Counted from the first letter of the stretch, positions 8,248 to 16,347 are shown. The stretch: DNA of 45,141 nt from Paenibacillus plantarum (GCF_013141695.1 NZ_WHNY01000080.1:1-45141); one strand, 5' to 3'. Made by a program: numbers and translations. The notes: generated by a model not told the origin, from the sequence alone.

Positions 8248-8318
8248 CTAACATGTAACGATAAGCGGAACAGCGGATGCCGATGCATCCGTTTTTTGTT
8301 CGCTGAGCTAACGAGCAG
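8248..8318 (+). repeat. Cassette-type repeat, copy 4 with terminator hairpin
   Basis: The left box CTAACATGTAACGATAA starts one base after the upstream stop codon. The hairpin CGGATGC-cgat-GCATCCG (8274-8291) is followed by six T, so it can terminate transcription. The right box is GAGCTAACGAGCAG. The stem sequence is unrelated to GGCTGCC-type copies although the boxes are the same family. Confidence 0.75.
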
Positions 8319-8438
8319 CATAATTCAAACTTCAATACAAAACAAATTAAATCAAATATACCCTTGTTTTAGTTCTCTCGTCGCCTTATGGTGATAAATG
8401 GAAGGTATTCTTAGAGAGTCAATTTCATGGGGGATATT

Positions 8439-8990
8439 ATGAATAATCTAACAATCGAATTGTGCGAACTTAAAAACAAATTTATCATTAATAACCTGTA
8501 CCCCCTGTACTTACACGATTTAGCGGGAATTCGGAATGTACTGCCAAATAAATATGGTGTTTTCGAGGATGATGAAAAATATCATACACTTGAACAACAA
8601 ATACCTGTATTTGATATATGGTGGGAAAAAGAGGGGATTCTGTTTCCTTATCTTTTAAAAGTCGATGGATTACCAGCAGGATTTATTTTGGTTACAAGTC
8701 CACCCTATTTGTTTGATAATTGTGACTTTATGATAAACGAAATATTTATTCTAAGGCCATATAGAGGTAAAGGAATAGGCGAAAATTCCGTAAGAGAAGT
8801 CTTCAACTTACATCGAGGAAAATGGATGCTCTTTACTACACCAACTGACAAGAATTTGGATACTATAAGTTTCTGGAGAAAAACATTGTCTGGGTATACA
8901 AATAATCAATTTACCGAAGAAGATAAAGAACTGAATGATGTCGGATTCTCCAAAGTTTTTAAATTCAATAATGAAAAGTTTTTGAAATAA
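8439..8990 (+). CDS. GNAT-family N-acetyltransferase (copy 1)
   Basis: A 183-residue protein. Motif A for acetyl-CoA is seen as IFILRPYRGKGIGENSVREVF (R-G-K-G-I-G, about residues 107-127). Upstream strands (LLKVDGLPAGFILV) match the GNAT core. Start ATG 8439 has GGGGGAT at 8429-8435. The acceptor substrate is unknown. As in other units here, the gene is alone after a repeat right box and about 100 bp of AT-rich leader. Confidence 0.78.
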   Translation: MNNLTIELCELKNKFIINNLYPLYLHDLAGIRNVLPNKYGVFEDDEKYHTLEQQIPVFDIWWEKEGILFPYLLKVDGLPAGFILVTSPPYLFDNCDFMINEIFILRPYRGKGIGENSVREVFNLHRGKWMLFTTPTDKNLDTISFWRKTLSGYTNNQFTEEDKELNDVGFSKVFKFNNEKFLK

Positions 8991-9235
8991 GTATAGAGTA
9001 TGTGGGATTTCCTTTTTCTGAGAGGGAGAAAATAAATTCATTCTATGAGAGCAAGTTTGACGAGGATGAAGAGCGTATTAAAAAACGTATTATGAATGTC
9101 GAGTATGATTTTTTTAGCACTACAAATTTTAAAGATAGAAACGATCCAAAGAACAATGTACTGTTTGAAAAGCTATCCTCAGATCAAAAAGAAATCAGAG
9201 AAAACTTTGAAAATTATACAGATAAAATTAGTTAA
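8975..9235 (+). pseudogene. Fragment of a small unidentified gene
   Basis: An open frame with no start codon or ribosome binding site runs from 8975 and overlaps the end of the GNAT gene. It encodes FEISIEYVGFPFSEREKI, then a highly charged, lysine/glutamate-rich tail ending at TAA 9233-9235. GTG 9002 is the only near-start. It looks like the 3' part of a gene whose 5' end was lost at the junction with the GNAT unit. Family not recognised. Confidence 0.35.
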
Positions 9236-9341
9236 TCCTGTTACTACAAATATTAATGATATTTCCCATCTTCACGCTCAATCAGAGTAGGATGGTTTCG
9301 TTTTATGGTTAAGGGTTAACTTTCATCGGCAAAACTTTATT

Positions 9342-9362
9342 GCGCTAGCGCAGAACGTTAGG
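9342..9362 (+). repeat. Left box of the cassette-type repeat (CGCAGAACG variant)
   Basis: GCGCTAGCGCAGAACGTTAGG directly precedes the SUKH pseudogene leader. It matches the 7804 and 9899 variants. No hairpin or right box follows, so the junction is incomplete. Confidence 0.5.
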
Positions 9363-9394
9363 TTATGAAAAGAAAGCGGGAGGAAATATGATTC

Positions 9395-9877
9395 TTGAAA
9401 GATATGGAAGCATTATTAGAACAAATAAAGAGCTTACCTTATTGTAGAGTAAGACCATCAATGGGGATGCCACATATGGACAAGCATTAGCTTCCTGCTG
9501 ATGTAAGACGTTTTTTTGAGCTTTGCGGAGGAGTGGTTCTTTTTGAAGGCAAAGGTTATACATGCGAGATAATTTCGCCAGAAAAATTCACTCTATCTAA
9601 TCCAGTCATCATTGGAGAATCAGTAGAAGAAGATATATCTTCACATTGGTATATAATTTGCCAGGATGGTACAGGCGATTACATCTCTATCGACCTACAT
9701 CAAGACCGATTAGGAAAATGTTACGATAGTTTTTGGGATAGACACGGGGTTGTGGGGGACTGTCCTGTAGTAGCTAATTCATTTATTGAGCTACTTAATC
9801 AATTGGTTAAAAATAACGGTGAACGATGGTACTGGCTAAGAGAGGATTTTAAATCCTTAGGGGATGCTTACGATTGA
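9395..9877 (+). pseudogene. SMI1/KNR4 (SUKH) family protein, broken by an amber codon
   Basis: GGGAGGA at 9378-9384 precedes TTG 9395 (or ATG 9404). The frame runs LKDMEALLEQIKSLP and MGMPHMDKH, meets TAG at 9488-9490, and continues without shift as LPADVRRFFELCGG, FEGKGYTCEIISPEKF, down to a C-terminal W/Y-rich part. PADVRRFFELCGG followed by an aromatic strand and an I-x-x-P-x-x-F motif is typical of SUKH proteins, many of which are immunity proteins to polymorphic toxins. Only one base change separates it from an intact gene of about 160 codons. Confidence 0.7.
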
Positions 9878-9898
9878 GATTATTGAGGATGATTCATT

Positions 9899-9975
9899 GG
9901 GCTAGCGCAGAACGAGAGCTTAATGACTAACACAATTTGTTGAGGAAGTCTGCTATTATTGAATGGACGGGATAG
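9899..9975 (+). repeat. Cassette-type repeat, degenerate copy 5
   Basis: The left box GGGCTAGCGCAGAACG then AGAGCTTAATG begins 21 bp after the SUKH stop. The right end AATGGACGGGATAGCG is weak. No clear hairpin is seen between them. Confidence 0.45.
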
Positions 9976-10033
9976 CGTACAAGACCGGAAATTTGTGGTG
10001 ATCATAAACAATTAAAAAAAGGAATTAATAATA

Positions 10034-10543
10034 ATGAGTGATTTGAAAGTTCCACACAAGATTACTGGGGTTATCCTTAATTTAATGCTTTCGATCTTTT
10101 GTAGTCTACTTGGCTTGGTTTTGTTAATAAAGGTTTCGAATAATAATTGGGTAATCTTAATAATGGTATTTTTTCTGTTTTCACTCTCTTTAATTGGACC
10201 AATACAAATTTTGAATAGAATAAGAGGAGTCCCAGTACTCATTCTTACTGATTATGGGTTAACAAATGGCAGGGGAATGTTATTTTTTAAATGGGATGAG
10301 ATTGAATCCTTTACTTTTGAGAATATAAAATTATCGGAGTATCTAACAGTCAAAGTTCAAAACGTTGAAACCATTATAAACAGAAGTAAGGGTCTTAAGA
10401 AATACTTATATATCTTATTTAAGTACAATGATCGCTCTCGAAATTTTACTATTATAAATGTAAATATGTTAGGAATATCAAAATCGAAACTAACTGAAGA
10501 AATTAACGAACGATTACAGCGGTTTAATGATACGGAATGCTAA
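10034..10543 (+). CDS. STM3941-like membrane protein
   Basis: A 169-residue protein. Two membrane helices (about 15-35 and 41-62) are followed by a cytoplasmic PH-like domain: PVLILTDYGLTNGRG, then FFKWDEIESF and a charged C-terminus. This layout (two TM helices, then P-x-L-x-I-x-x-x-G and W-x-x-I) is that of the STM3941 family, whose role is unknown. AAAGGA at 10018-10023 precedes ATG 10034 at a slightly long distance. Confidence 0.65.
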   Translation: MSDLKVPHKITGVILNLMLSIFCSLLGLVLLIKVSNNNWVILIMVFFLFSLSLIGPIQILNRIRGVPVLILTDYGLTNGRGMLFFKWDEIESFTFENIKLSEYLTVKVQNVETIINRSKGLKKYLYILFKYNDRSRNFTIINVNMLGISKSKLTEEINERLQRFNDTEC

Positions 10544-10565
10544 TTTATTTATTTTAGGTATATGG

Positions 10566-10612
10566 ATAGGGATCGCCGGCTCTCGCGCAGTCTGACGGTC
10601 CCTATTTTACTG
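10566..10612 (+). repeat. Cassette-type repeat hairpin, GGGATCG subfamily
   Basis: ATAGGGATCGCCGGCT and CGCGCAGTCTGACGG then TCCCTAT form a stem like the one at 27764-27803, where the internal GCGCAGTCTG is shared. It sits 22 bp after the STM3941-like gene and is followed by ACTGAACTAACT. Boxes are degenerate. Confidence 0.6.
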
Positions 10613-10677
10613 AACTAACTATGTTCGATTTTAAGAAAAAGGAAAATAAAGGGTATCTAAAGAAGGAGGGATTTTAC

Positions 10678-11172
10678 TTGGTAGAAGATAAGGCTCTTCA
10701 ACAGATTAAAAAATTAAGACTAAAAACTCTGGGATTGCTTTAGGCAATAACAGAAGAACAATCGTACATAATTCCTGTTGGATTTAACAACCATGTTTGG
10801 TGGAACGCAGGACATATTTGGGTTGCCTGGGATGGTATGACTTTCTCGTATTTAAATGAGGATAGAAAACTCTCAAGCATTCACTATAGAATGTTTAAGA
10901 AAGGAACCAGCCCCAGTGAATGGAATGAGGCTTCACCATCATATAATGAGATTCAAGAACAATTAAAAAACCAAATAGAAGAAGTAATTAATTCTTGTAG
11001 AGGAAAACTTGATAACCCTCTTGCCATGCCATTTATCCCAAGAATAAATACGATTGGAAAGATGTTGAAATTTTTAATTAAAGAAGAGACACACCACTTT
11101 AATGTTATTTTTAAGATAAAGGGATCTATAGAACAACAACAAAACAAGTTTTCTGAGGGATTACTAAGCTAA
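10678..11172 (+). pseudogene. DinB family protein (copy 2), broken by an amber codon
   Basis: GGAGGG at 10665-10670 precedes TTG 10678. The frame runs VEDKALQQIKKLRLKTLGLL, meets TAG at 10741-10743, and continues in the same frame as AITEEQSYIIPVGFNNHVWW, NAGHIWVAWD and on to EETHHFNVIFKIKG. His residues in NNHVWWNAGH and ETHHF are the DinB-type metal ligands. CAG to TAG would explain the lesion. The natural stop (TAA 11170-11172) lies inside a left box (AAGCTAATGG) of the cassette-type repeat. Confidence 0.7.
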
Positions 11173-11191
11173 TGGATAACGTTACTATCAA
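11166..11191 (+). repeat. Left half only of a cassette-type repeat, overlapping a stop codon
   Basis: AAGCTAATGGATAACG then TTACTATCAAG matches the left-box consensus, closest to copies with AACGTTACTTCAATA. There is no hairpin or right box. Coding sequence of a DUF4279 gene fragment follows directly. Confidence 0.6.
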
Positions 11192-11419
11192 GAGTCCTAT
11201 GATAGTAATGACCAGTTGTATTACCTCTTAGATGCACTGGAAAGTAAGGAAGTTGAACTTAACAAAATCCGTGATGAGTTCAATGTATCGTTTAAGTTTA
11301 TGATGGTAATAAAAGTTGGGAATAATGAAAAACCTGCGATGTATTAACATCATAGGTTCATTAGCTTTGCCTATTCAATAAATGCAGACGTAGATTTTGA
11401 CTTGTACATTTATAGTTAA
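11180..11419 (+). pseudogene. DUF4279 protein, 3' fragment with an internal stop
   Basis: The frame reads SNDQLYYLLDALESKEVELN, then EFNVSFKFMMVIKVGNNEKP and AMY, then TAA, then HHRFISFAYSINADVDFDLY. The ending (F-A-x-x-x-N-A-x-x-D-F-D-L-Y) is the DUF4279 signature. The N-terminal half is absent: the sequence passes straight from the repeat left box into it. TTA to TAA explains the internal stop. DUF4279 proteins are often found in toxin-immunity neighbourhoods. Confidence 0.65.
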
Positions 11420-11422
11420 TCG

Positions 11423-11757
11423 ATGATTAACATGAGTTTTTTTAGCGATACAGACGGATTAATCATTGATCTCCGTAATACCATGCAAACCTTCTGGAGT
11501 TTGCCATTTGTGTCAGGAAAACGATTCGGCACAAATAAACCTGTTTATATTCTGACCAGTCGCAATACATGTTCTGGTGCTGAAGAATTCGCTTACAGTC
11601 TGCAAGCAATCAAGAGAGTAAAGATTGTCGGCGATAGAACTCGCGGCGGAGCAAATCCAGGTAGCGTCAAGAGTTATTGCAACACTTTAGCGAGAACCCG
11701 GAACCAGGACGAGAGGAGTTATTGGAGGATATCAAAAAAATATTAGAGAATAGATAA
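11423..11757 (+). pseudogene. S41-family peptidase remnant
   Basis: The reading begins DGLIIDLRNTMQ, lacks the usual GG-rich stretch, and continues KPVYILTSRNTCSGAEEFAY, VKIVGDRTRGGANPGS. SGAEEF carries the catalytic Ser of S41 (C-terminal processing/tricorn-core) peptidases. After about 11690 the frame shifts to the C-terminus NPEPGREELLEDIKKILENR. The PDZ-like and N-terminal parts are missing. This is a piece of a larger secreted or membrane peptidase gene, inactive as it stands. Confidence 0.7.
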
Positions 11758-11811
11758 TAGATATAAATTCTAGTGAAGTTTAAGGATAGTTTTGTACACT
11801 ATAGGGCTTCA

Positions 11812-11838
11812 ACTAACGGATAAGCGATTGCTCACTAT
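11812..11838 (+). repeat. Left box of the cassette-type repeat
   Basis: AACTAACGGATAAGCGATTG then CTCACTATTC resembles the left box. No hairpin follows before the next complete copy at 11952. The DNA between (11839-11951) shows no gene. Confidence 0.45.
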
Positions 11839-11951
11839 TCATTAATTCGTGCGAAGTACGATTCAACTGAATCAATTAAAGTTACTGAAGAGATGCTTGC
11901 TTGGCTCCCAGAAAGGACCTTGATTAGGTTATAATAGTGGTGAAAGATTAC

Positions 11952-12033
11952 GCTAACTGGGAACGTTTGTTCAATAAAAAAACAAGACGAGGCTGCCGGC
12001 ATTAACCGGCAGCCTCGTTGAAGTAACGGGCAG
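11952..12033 (+). repeat. Cassette-type repeat, best full copy (copy 9)
   Basis: The left box GCTAACTGGGAACG has palindrome GAAC-N4-GTTC followed by AATAA. A perfect hairpin CGAGGCTGCCGG / CCGGCAGCCTCG with short loop follows. The right box is AAGTAACGGGCAG. Just outside, GGTTAGC is complementary to the first six bases GCTAAC, so the whole element can close on itself. Confidence 0.85.
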
Positions 12034-12119
12034 GTTAGCATGGAAAAACAATGACTACTGGAGGTAAACTAGGTGGGACTATGGAATAAAACTAGAAGAC
12101 ATTTTAGTTAAGTAGGGAG

Positions 12120-12596
12120 GTGTTTTATATCGCGTTAACTCATGAATTTTATCTTGTACCAAGTACAATTGAGGTACAACAACAATTTTGGATTGGGATA
12201 GAGAATCGATCAGAAATAGTTGACAGTGTGGAAATTCATGACGATATTATTCTATACATTAGTGACACTTTAAAATGGATTCCTAGTAAAAACCCTACTA
12301 TAAAATGAACTCCGAGAGGAGCAGGAATTAACTACCACGGGGTGACTCTTTTTGACGATGAATCTGCAATTGTCTTAGGTAATGTCTTTAATTCTTGGAA
12401 ACAACTATTTAAAAATTCTCCTGAAGTTATAAAATTAACGGGAGAGTATTTGACGATTGTAGACCAGCATGATTCTGGTCACTATGAAAATTTATTTCTC
12501 AACAGAAATGAAATCTTAAAGCAATTTGATAAAATTGTCTCGTTCGCAAATAAATTGTCTAATGGCTCATTTTATTTGATTCATTGTGGAATCTAA
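12120..12596 (+). pseudogene. Unidentified family, broken by an opal codon
   Basis: GGGAGG at 12115-12120 precedes a GTG/ATA region; no good start is present. The frame codes YIALTHEFYLVPSTIEVQQQ, QFWIGIENRSEIVD, DTLKWIPSKNPTIK, then TGA (12306-12308), then TPRGAGINYHGVTLFDDESA, and ends in YLIHCGI. TGG to TGA would restore about 159 codons. The uninterrupted coding quality on both sides shows that loss was recent. I do not recognise the family. Confidence 0.6.
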
Positions 12597-12611
12597 ATCT
12601 ACATTTATTGA

Positions 12612-12696
12612 GCTAACAGCGAACGATAGTTCAATCAGATCATAGATTAGATGCCATCAAGGCAGCTGCTCCATTTCTCATTAACCTAAAACGGGG
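12612..12696 (+). repeat. Cassette-type repeat, degenerate copy 10
   Basis: The left box GAGCTAACAGCGAACG then ATAGTTCAATC starts 15 bp after the preceding stop and keeps the palindrome GAAC-N4-GTTC. The centre contains GGCAGCTGCTCC. The right end CATTAACCTAAAACGGGG is degenerate. Confidence 0.55.
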
Positions 12697-12784
12697 ATTT
12701 GTTAATATCAAAGAAGAATTAACTGTTATTTGTCGAATGTATTCTATATTGAATGATAATCTACTTATGACTGAGAGGTATGAA

Positions 12785-13138
12785 ATGAAGGTCAAACGAA
12801 TCGTCGCCAATATAAATACGAGGGATATCACGGCAGCTAAGTCCTTTTACCAGGATGTGCTCGGCCTTGATTTAATGATGGATCATGGTTGGATAAGAAC
12901 TTACGGTTTAAACGAGGAGATGGGCATTCAGATTAGTTTCGCCTCACAGGGTGGCTCTGAAACTTCTACGCCAGATCTATCGATTGAAGTCGATGATGTC
13001 GATGCTACATTAGAAGGAATGAAGAGAGCTGGATTTCCGATTGAATATGGGCCTGTTAATGAACCTTGGGGAGTTCGACGATTCTATGTTCGCGACCCGT
13101 ATGGTAAGCTTATCAACATTCTTGCTCATGAACATTGA
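12785..13138 (+). CDS. VOC superfamily (glyoxalase/bleomycin-resistance-like) protein
   Basis: A 117-residue one-domain VOC protein with paired beta-alpha-beta-beta-beta units: VKRIVANINTRDITAAKSFY then DVLGLDLMMDHGWIRTYG, and LSIEVDDVDATLEGMKRAGF then FYVRDPYGKLINILAHE. The terminal RDPYGKLINI is the usual VOC C-terminal strand with metal-site region. The substrate cannot be inferred. Start ATG 12785 has GAGAGG at 12773-12778. The stop is 6 bp before the next left box. Confidence 0.8.
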   Translation: MKVKRIVANINTRDITAAKSFYQDVLGLDLMMDHGWIRTYGLNEEMGIQISFASQGGSETSTPDLSIEVDDVDATLEGMKRAGFPIEYGPVNEPWGVRRFYVRDPYGKLINILAHEH

Positions 13139-13141
13139 TAC

Positions 13142-13238
13142 ACTAACGGATAATTGTAAAGGGAAGCTGGTTTGTTCAACTATCTAAAAAGGCAGCCAGT
13201 CCAGGTGGAGTGGTTGCCTTTTCTCAAGTAACCGACAG
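13142..13238 (+). repeat. Cassette-type repeat, copy 11
   Basis: The left box ACTAACGGATAATTG is followed by hairpin GGCAGCCAGTCCA / TGGAGTGGTTGCC with short T-run, and right box CAAGTAACCGACAG. An insertion lengthens the left arm. Confidence 0.6.
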
Positions 13239-13297
13239 ATTTTTTCAAGTTATACTCGAATAAATGCTATACTTAAATTAACAGATGCTGGATAGAA

Positions 13298-13704
13298 GTG
13301 GAGAGTTTGGGGATTGATTTCACTGCAGCTTTTCAACATTCTTTTAATTATAAGTCCATAGTTCAGTTAAAAGATGATCTTGTAAGAGGGAATAAGTTTC
13401 CGAAGACAACTCATTGTATAAAAACAGTCAAGAGGAATATTCAGATTTTCAATTGGAACTTAGGTATATTTGCAAGGAAATTGCTGATTACTTTACTTCT
13501 AACTCATCAATTTATATGGGAGACAATTACGGTGGGTTAGACTACGTTTTTGAAGGGCTGGATATGGATTACTATTCAACATCCCTTATGGAAAAATTTG
13601 GTGAATCTAAGAGTTCCCTCGATGAACTCATAGATAGCTCTGTAACAAATAAATGGATATTAGATGGTTATTATTTTGATTATTTTATTGATTTAACAAA
13701 CTAA
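13298..13704 (+). pseudogene. Unidentified family, frameshifted
   Basis: One gene appears split over two frames. GTG 13298 opens VESLGIDFTAAFQHSFNYKS, then QLKDDLVRGNKFPK. Near a run of five A at about 13416-13420 the signal moves to the next frame: YKNSQEEYSDFQLELRYICK, IYMGDNYGGLDYVFEGLDMD and a C-terminal WILDGYYFDYFIDL. The second part is acidic and aromatic, again like immunity-type proteins, but no family is recognised. Confidence 0.5.
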
Positions 13705-13727
13705 AAAAGAATCACTTAACGGTTGAA

Positions 13728-13800
13728 CTAGCGTGAGAACCTTTGTACAATACAAAACCAGGACGAGACTCCCAGAAATAATAGGCAGCCTCGTTAATTA
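13728..13800 (+). repeat. Cassette-type repeat, copy 12
   Basis: The left box GAACTAGCGTGAGAACC then TTTGTACAAT is followed by an imperfect hairpin GACGAGACTCCC / GGCAGCCTCGTT and a degenerate right end. It starts 24 bp after the upstream stop and is preceded by CACTTAACGG. Confidence 0.55.
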
Positions 13801-13823
13801 CATAATCCTTATAAAGAAGGGAA

Positions 13824-14261
13824 ATGAGCAATATGGCAAATATCGAGCACTTACAGACCGTGAATGTTCCAGCTTCAATGGTATATGAAGCATTAACCAC
13901 TACAAAAGGACTTTCAGAAATATGGACAAATGAACTAATAGTCAATGATCAGATAGGTTGTATTAATGAGTTCCGATTCGGCGGCAAAGGCTTAACAAAG
14001 ATGCGAGTTGATGAGCTTGTTACCGATAAAAAGATTTTGTGGCAGTGTGTGGATTCAGATCCAGAATGGATAGGTACGACAATTTCTTTTGATATGGAGG
14101 AAAAAAACGGGAAGACTTCAATTATTTTTCGTCAGATGAATTGGGAGGAAGTGACCGCATTTTATCGCGTATGTAATTATAATTGGGCTATTTTTTTGTA
14201 TAGTCTTAAACAGTACTGCGAAGAAGGTGAGGGTCTTCCGTATCATAAAAGGAAGTTTTAG
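13824..14261 (+). CDS. SRPBCC (AHSA1-like START) domain protein
   Basis: A 145-residue single START/Bet v1-like domain. It opens with HLQTVNVPASMVYEALTT (first strand and helix), continues LSEIWTNELIVNDQIG, then GKGLTKMRVDELVTDKKILW and W-rich C-terminal helix. This matches the SRPBCC/AHSA1 family, whose members bind hydrophobic ligands or chaperone partners. AGAAGGGAA lies just before ATG 13824. ATG 13833 is an alternative. Confidence 0.78.
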   Translation: MSNMANIEHLQTVNVPASMVYEALTTTKGLSEIWTNELIVNDQIGCINEFRFGGKGLTKMRVDELVTDKKILWQCVDSDPEWIGTTISFDMEEKNGKTSIIFRQMNWEEVTAFYRVCNYNWAIFLYSLKQYCEEGEGLPYHKRKF

Positions 14262-14451
14262 AACTATTGAAAACACGGATGGGTGGATGATTCAGTAATC
14301 GGATATAGCATCTTTGAAGAGTTCGATATAGGGAACTACATCATTTTTACACATAGACAACTTACAAAGGCATGCTTCGTGGCTGCTCTTCTTTTATTCA
14401 TTCAATTAACAGGAAGATTAGTGTTATAAGAAATGAATAACTAAAATAAAG

Positions 14452-14479
14452 AAAACTCGCCAACACTACGGCGAGTTTT
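14452..14479. terminator. Bidirectional terminator between SRPBCC and SDR genes
   Basis: A perfect 10-bp stem AAAACTCGCC / GGCGAGTTTT with a 8-nt loop has A-rich and T-rich flanks, so it works for both converging units. The rest of 14262-14541 shows no gene. Confidence 0.8.
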
Positions 14480-14541
14480 GCTTTGTTATATGCTAAGGCG
14501 AAGGCACCAACACAATGGTAGTATCTTTTTCATAAGTATAG

Positions 14542-15303
14542 TTAATCAATTGTGTTTTTCATGGCCATGTACATATTTTCCACATGTTCGTCGACTTCAT
14601 CTCGTGACATGCGTAAGCGATTCACAGAAGTACCATATCCAATTTCCTTTTCACCTTCTTCTAATCCTTTGAAAATTCCATCTGCGAATGCATCTAATGG
14701 TTCCGCATGCGTATGCAACCCCGCCCCACCTAAATCTGTATTCACTGCTGGAGGAGCAATTTCAATTACTTCTACAGACGTATTCGAGAGTTGGTGTCTT
14801 AGACTCACTGTAAATGAATGAAGTGCCGCTTTTGTTGCTGAATAAATCGGAGCAATCGCAAACGGTGTAAAAGCTAACCCAGATGTCACGTTAATGATAG
14901 TCGCCTCTTCTTTTGTTGCAAAAAATGGAGCGAACAACATGGAGAGATGGAAAGGCGCTTCAATGTTGGTTGTGATTTCTTTATTGAAATAACTCCAATT
15001 GTTCTTCGGATCCGCTTTTAACACATTAAAGCGTTGTTGGATCCCTGCATTGTTAACTAACACATTCACTTCTGGATAGTTCGCGATTACCCAGTCAAAC
15101 AATGCTACACGCTCAGATTCAATATCCAAATTACATCCACGAGTAATAAGGCTTGGGAATTTTTCTTTCGCATTTTGAAGTACATGCTCACGTCGTCCAC
15201 AAATAATAACTTTATTTCCAGCTTTTATAAAGCGCTCAGCAAAAGCTAATCCTATTCCAGCACTTCCGCCTGTAATAAGTATTGTATTTCCTGAAAGTTT
15301 CAT
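14542..15303 (-). CDS. Short-chain dehydrogenase/reductase (DltE-like)
   Basis: A 253-residue classical SDR starting at MKLSGNTILITGG. Cofactor motif TGGSAGIG is at about 12-19, NNAG at about 86-89, catalytic S in NVTSGL and Y-x-x-x-K in YSATKAAL. The sequence type is COG3967 (DltE-like). R-rich residues after the second strand (CGRRE) suggest NADPH preference. It lies 106 bp downstream of a MerR gene on the same strand and is probably its regulated target. An AGAGGAAC site precedes ATG 15303. Confidence 0.85.
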   Translation of the reverse strand: MKLSGNTILITGGSAGIGLAFAERFIKAGNKVIICGRREHVLQNAKEKFPSLITRGCNLDIESERVALFDWVIANYPEVNVLVNNAGIQQRFNVLKADPKNNWSYFNKEITTNIEAPFHLSMLFAPFFATKEEATIINVTSGLAFTPFAIAPIYSATKAALHSFTVSLRHQLSNTSVEVIEIAPPAVNTDLGGAGLHTHAEPLDAFADGIFKGLEEGEKEIGYGTSVNRLRMSRDEVDEHVENMYMAMKNTID

Positions 15304-15409
15304 TATAGTTCCTCTTCTCATCATTTTCTTATCTTAATAAAAACAAATTTATTTTGCCTTTTTTGAAATTGTATTAAACCCAGCACTAAGCAAGCCGTCA
15401 AAGTCATTT

Positions 15410-15784
15410 TCACTCTTTTCTTTCCTGAGTACGTTTAGTGTAACGTGTAATTTTTACATCAATTCCTTTTAAGGATTCTGTCATCAACGAAATCTCAGCT
15501 TGCACAGCTTGCTTGTGATTCTTCATCATTTCAAGTCGGAGTTCAATCGTGTTGTCTCCTTCAACGATCCAATCAATATATTGCTTGATATCACTTATTG
15601 CCATGTGCGTGTTTTTTAAACAAGTAACGGTTTCAAGGAGCGCCATTTGATTTTCTGAAAATAACCGCCTACCAGCTTTATCACGCTCGATTAGTGGTAG
15701 TAATCCTTTTTTTTCATAATAACGTAACGTGGATTCTGGAATATTGAATTTGTCTGAAGCTTCGCTAATTAAACAATACTTCAT
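15410..15784 (-). CDS. MerR-family transcriptional regulator
   Basis: A 124-residue regulator. The N-terminal winged-helix has ISEASDKFNIPESTLRYYEK and GLLPLIERDKAGRRLF. A coiled-coil dimerisation helix runs from about 75 to 115. There are no Cys residues of a metal-binding loop at the C-terminus, so an organic or redox signal is more likely than a metal. GGAGG precedes ATG 15784. It is the first gene of a MerR-SDR unit with its own MerR-type promoter. Confidence 0.85.
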   Translation of the reverse strand: MKYCLISEASDKFNIPESTLRYYEKKGLLPLIERDKAGRRLFSENQMALLETVTCLKNTHMAISDIKQYIDWIVEGDNTIELRLEMMKNHKQAVQAEISLMTESLKGIDVKITRYTKRTQERKE

Positions 15785-15825
15785 CTGGAGGCCTCCAAAT
15801 TTTATCTTTCATTGTCGACAAGAAT

Positions 15826-15856
15826 ATGATACGACTTAAACCATAGTTTAAGTCAA
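15826..15856 (-). promoter_or_regulatory. MerR-type promoter with operator in a 19-bp spacer
   Basis: On the minus strand, -35 TTGACT (15856-15851) and -10 TATCAT (15831-15826) are exactly 19 bp apart, the long spacing that MerR proteins correct by DNA distortion. The perfect inverted repeat GACTTAAAC-tatg-GTTTAAGTC (15833-15854) lies between them. Autoregulation with control of the SDR gene is the natural inference. Confidence 0.8.
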
Positions 15857-15932
15857 CAAAAAATATTTTAGTTTTGTAGAAGGGATAAACTAATTTGAAT
15901 CCACTTGTGAAGATAATTCTAAATGAAACTAA

Positions 15933-16012
15933 ACTAAGGGGTAACGATAGCACAATAGACAGGGAACAGAATTGCCGCGCGGCAGCTGCTCCCAGTTTTC
16001 AGTAACGGGTAG
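15933..16012 (+). repeat. Cassette-type repeat, GGGAGCAG subfamily (copy 13)
   Basis: The left box AACTAAGGGGTAACG is followed by ATAGCACAATA, hairpin CAGGGAACAG / CTGCTCCCAG with inner GCCGCGCGGC, and right box AGTAACGGGTAG. Its centre is nearly identical to copies at 17054, 24317, 29451 and 34135. Confidence 0.75.
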
Positions 16013-16140
16013 AATTCTTCATCTGGGGGGGAAAGAACAATATGAGACCCTGGAAGAATGTTGTCTTAGGGAAGATCACCGCGGCAGATAGCTGTTTGAC
16101 GGCGAATTGTGTGTTTAAAGTTATTTAACAGGGGGTTGAC

Positions 16141-16209
16141 AGTGCCGGACGTAATAGAAAAACTGAAACCTTACTTGCAGGGATTAAAGCTTTATTGTTT
16201 CATCATATA
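16141..16209 (+). pseudogene. 5' fragment of a probable sigma-70 family (ECF-like) sigma factor gene
   Basis: GGGGG and GTG 16141 open MPDVIEKLKPYLQGLKLYCF followed by two more residues and a stop. The pattern is like the first helix of ECF-type sigma factors (L-K-P-Y-L-x-x-L-x-x-Y-C). Nothing further of the gene is present. The sequence soon enters the second repeat family. Assignment is tentative. Confidence 0.3.
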
Positions 16210-16218
16210 ATGTCGGGT

Positions 16219-16347
16219 GACAAGATCTTTATCTCATTCCCAATTTTGACAAGAGTATTATCTCATTCCCGATGGACAGGATTGGAGACTTTTTGTTGGC
16301 CATCGGATCGGTTGCCTTTTCTATACAAACGGGCAGGAGAGTTTAGC
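16219..16347 (+). repeat. 129-bp duplicated block, copy A
   Basis: This block is almost identical to 33455-33584. It contains two GACAAG...CTCATTCCC units, then GGACAGGATTGGAGAC, a TTGTTGGCCATCGGATCGG hairpin-like part and a right box AAACGGGCAG. It joins the TTCTTGTCA family to a cassette-type right box in one composite unit, found ahead of both the GNAT gene here and the DinB gene at 33677. Confidence 0.8.
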
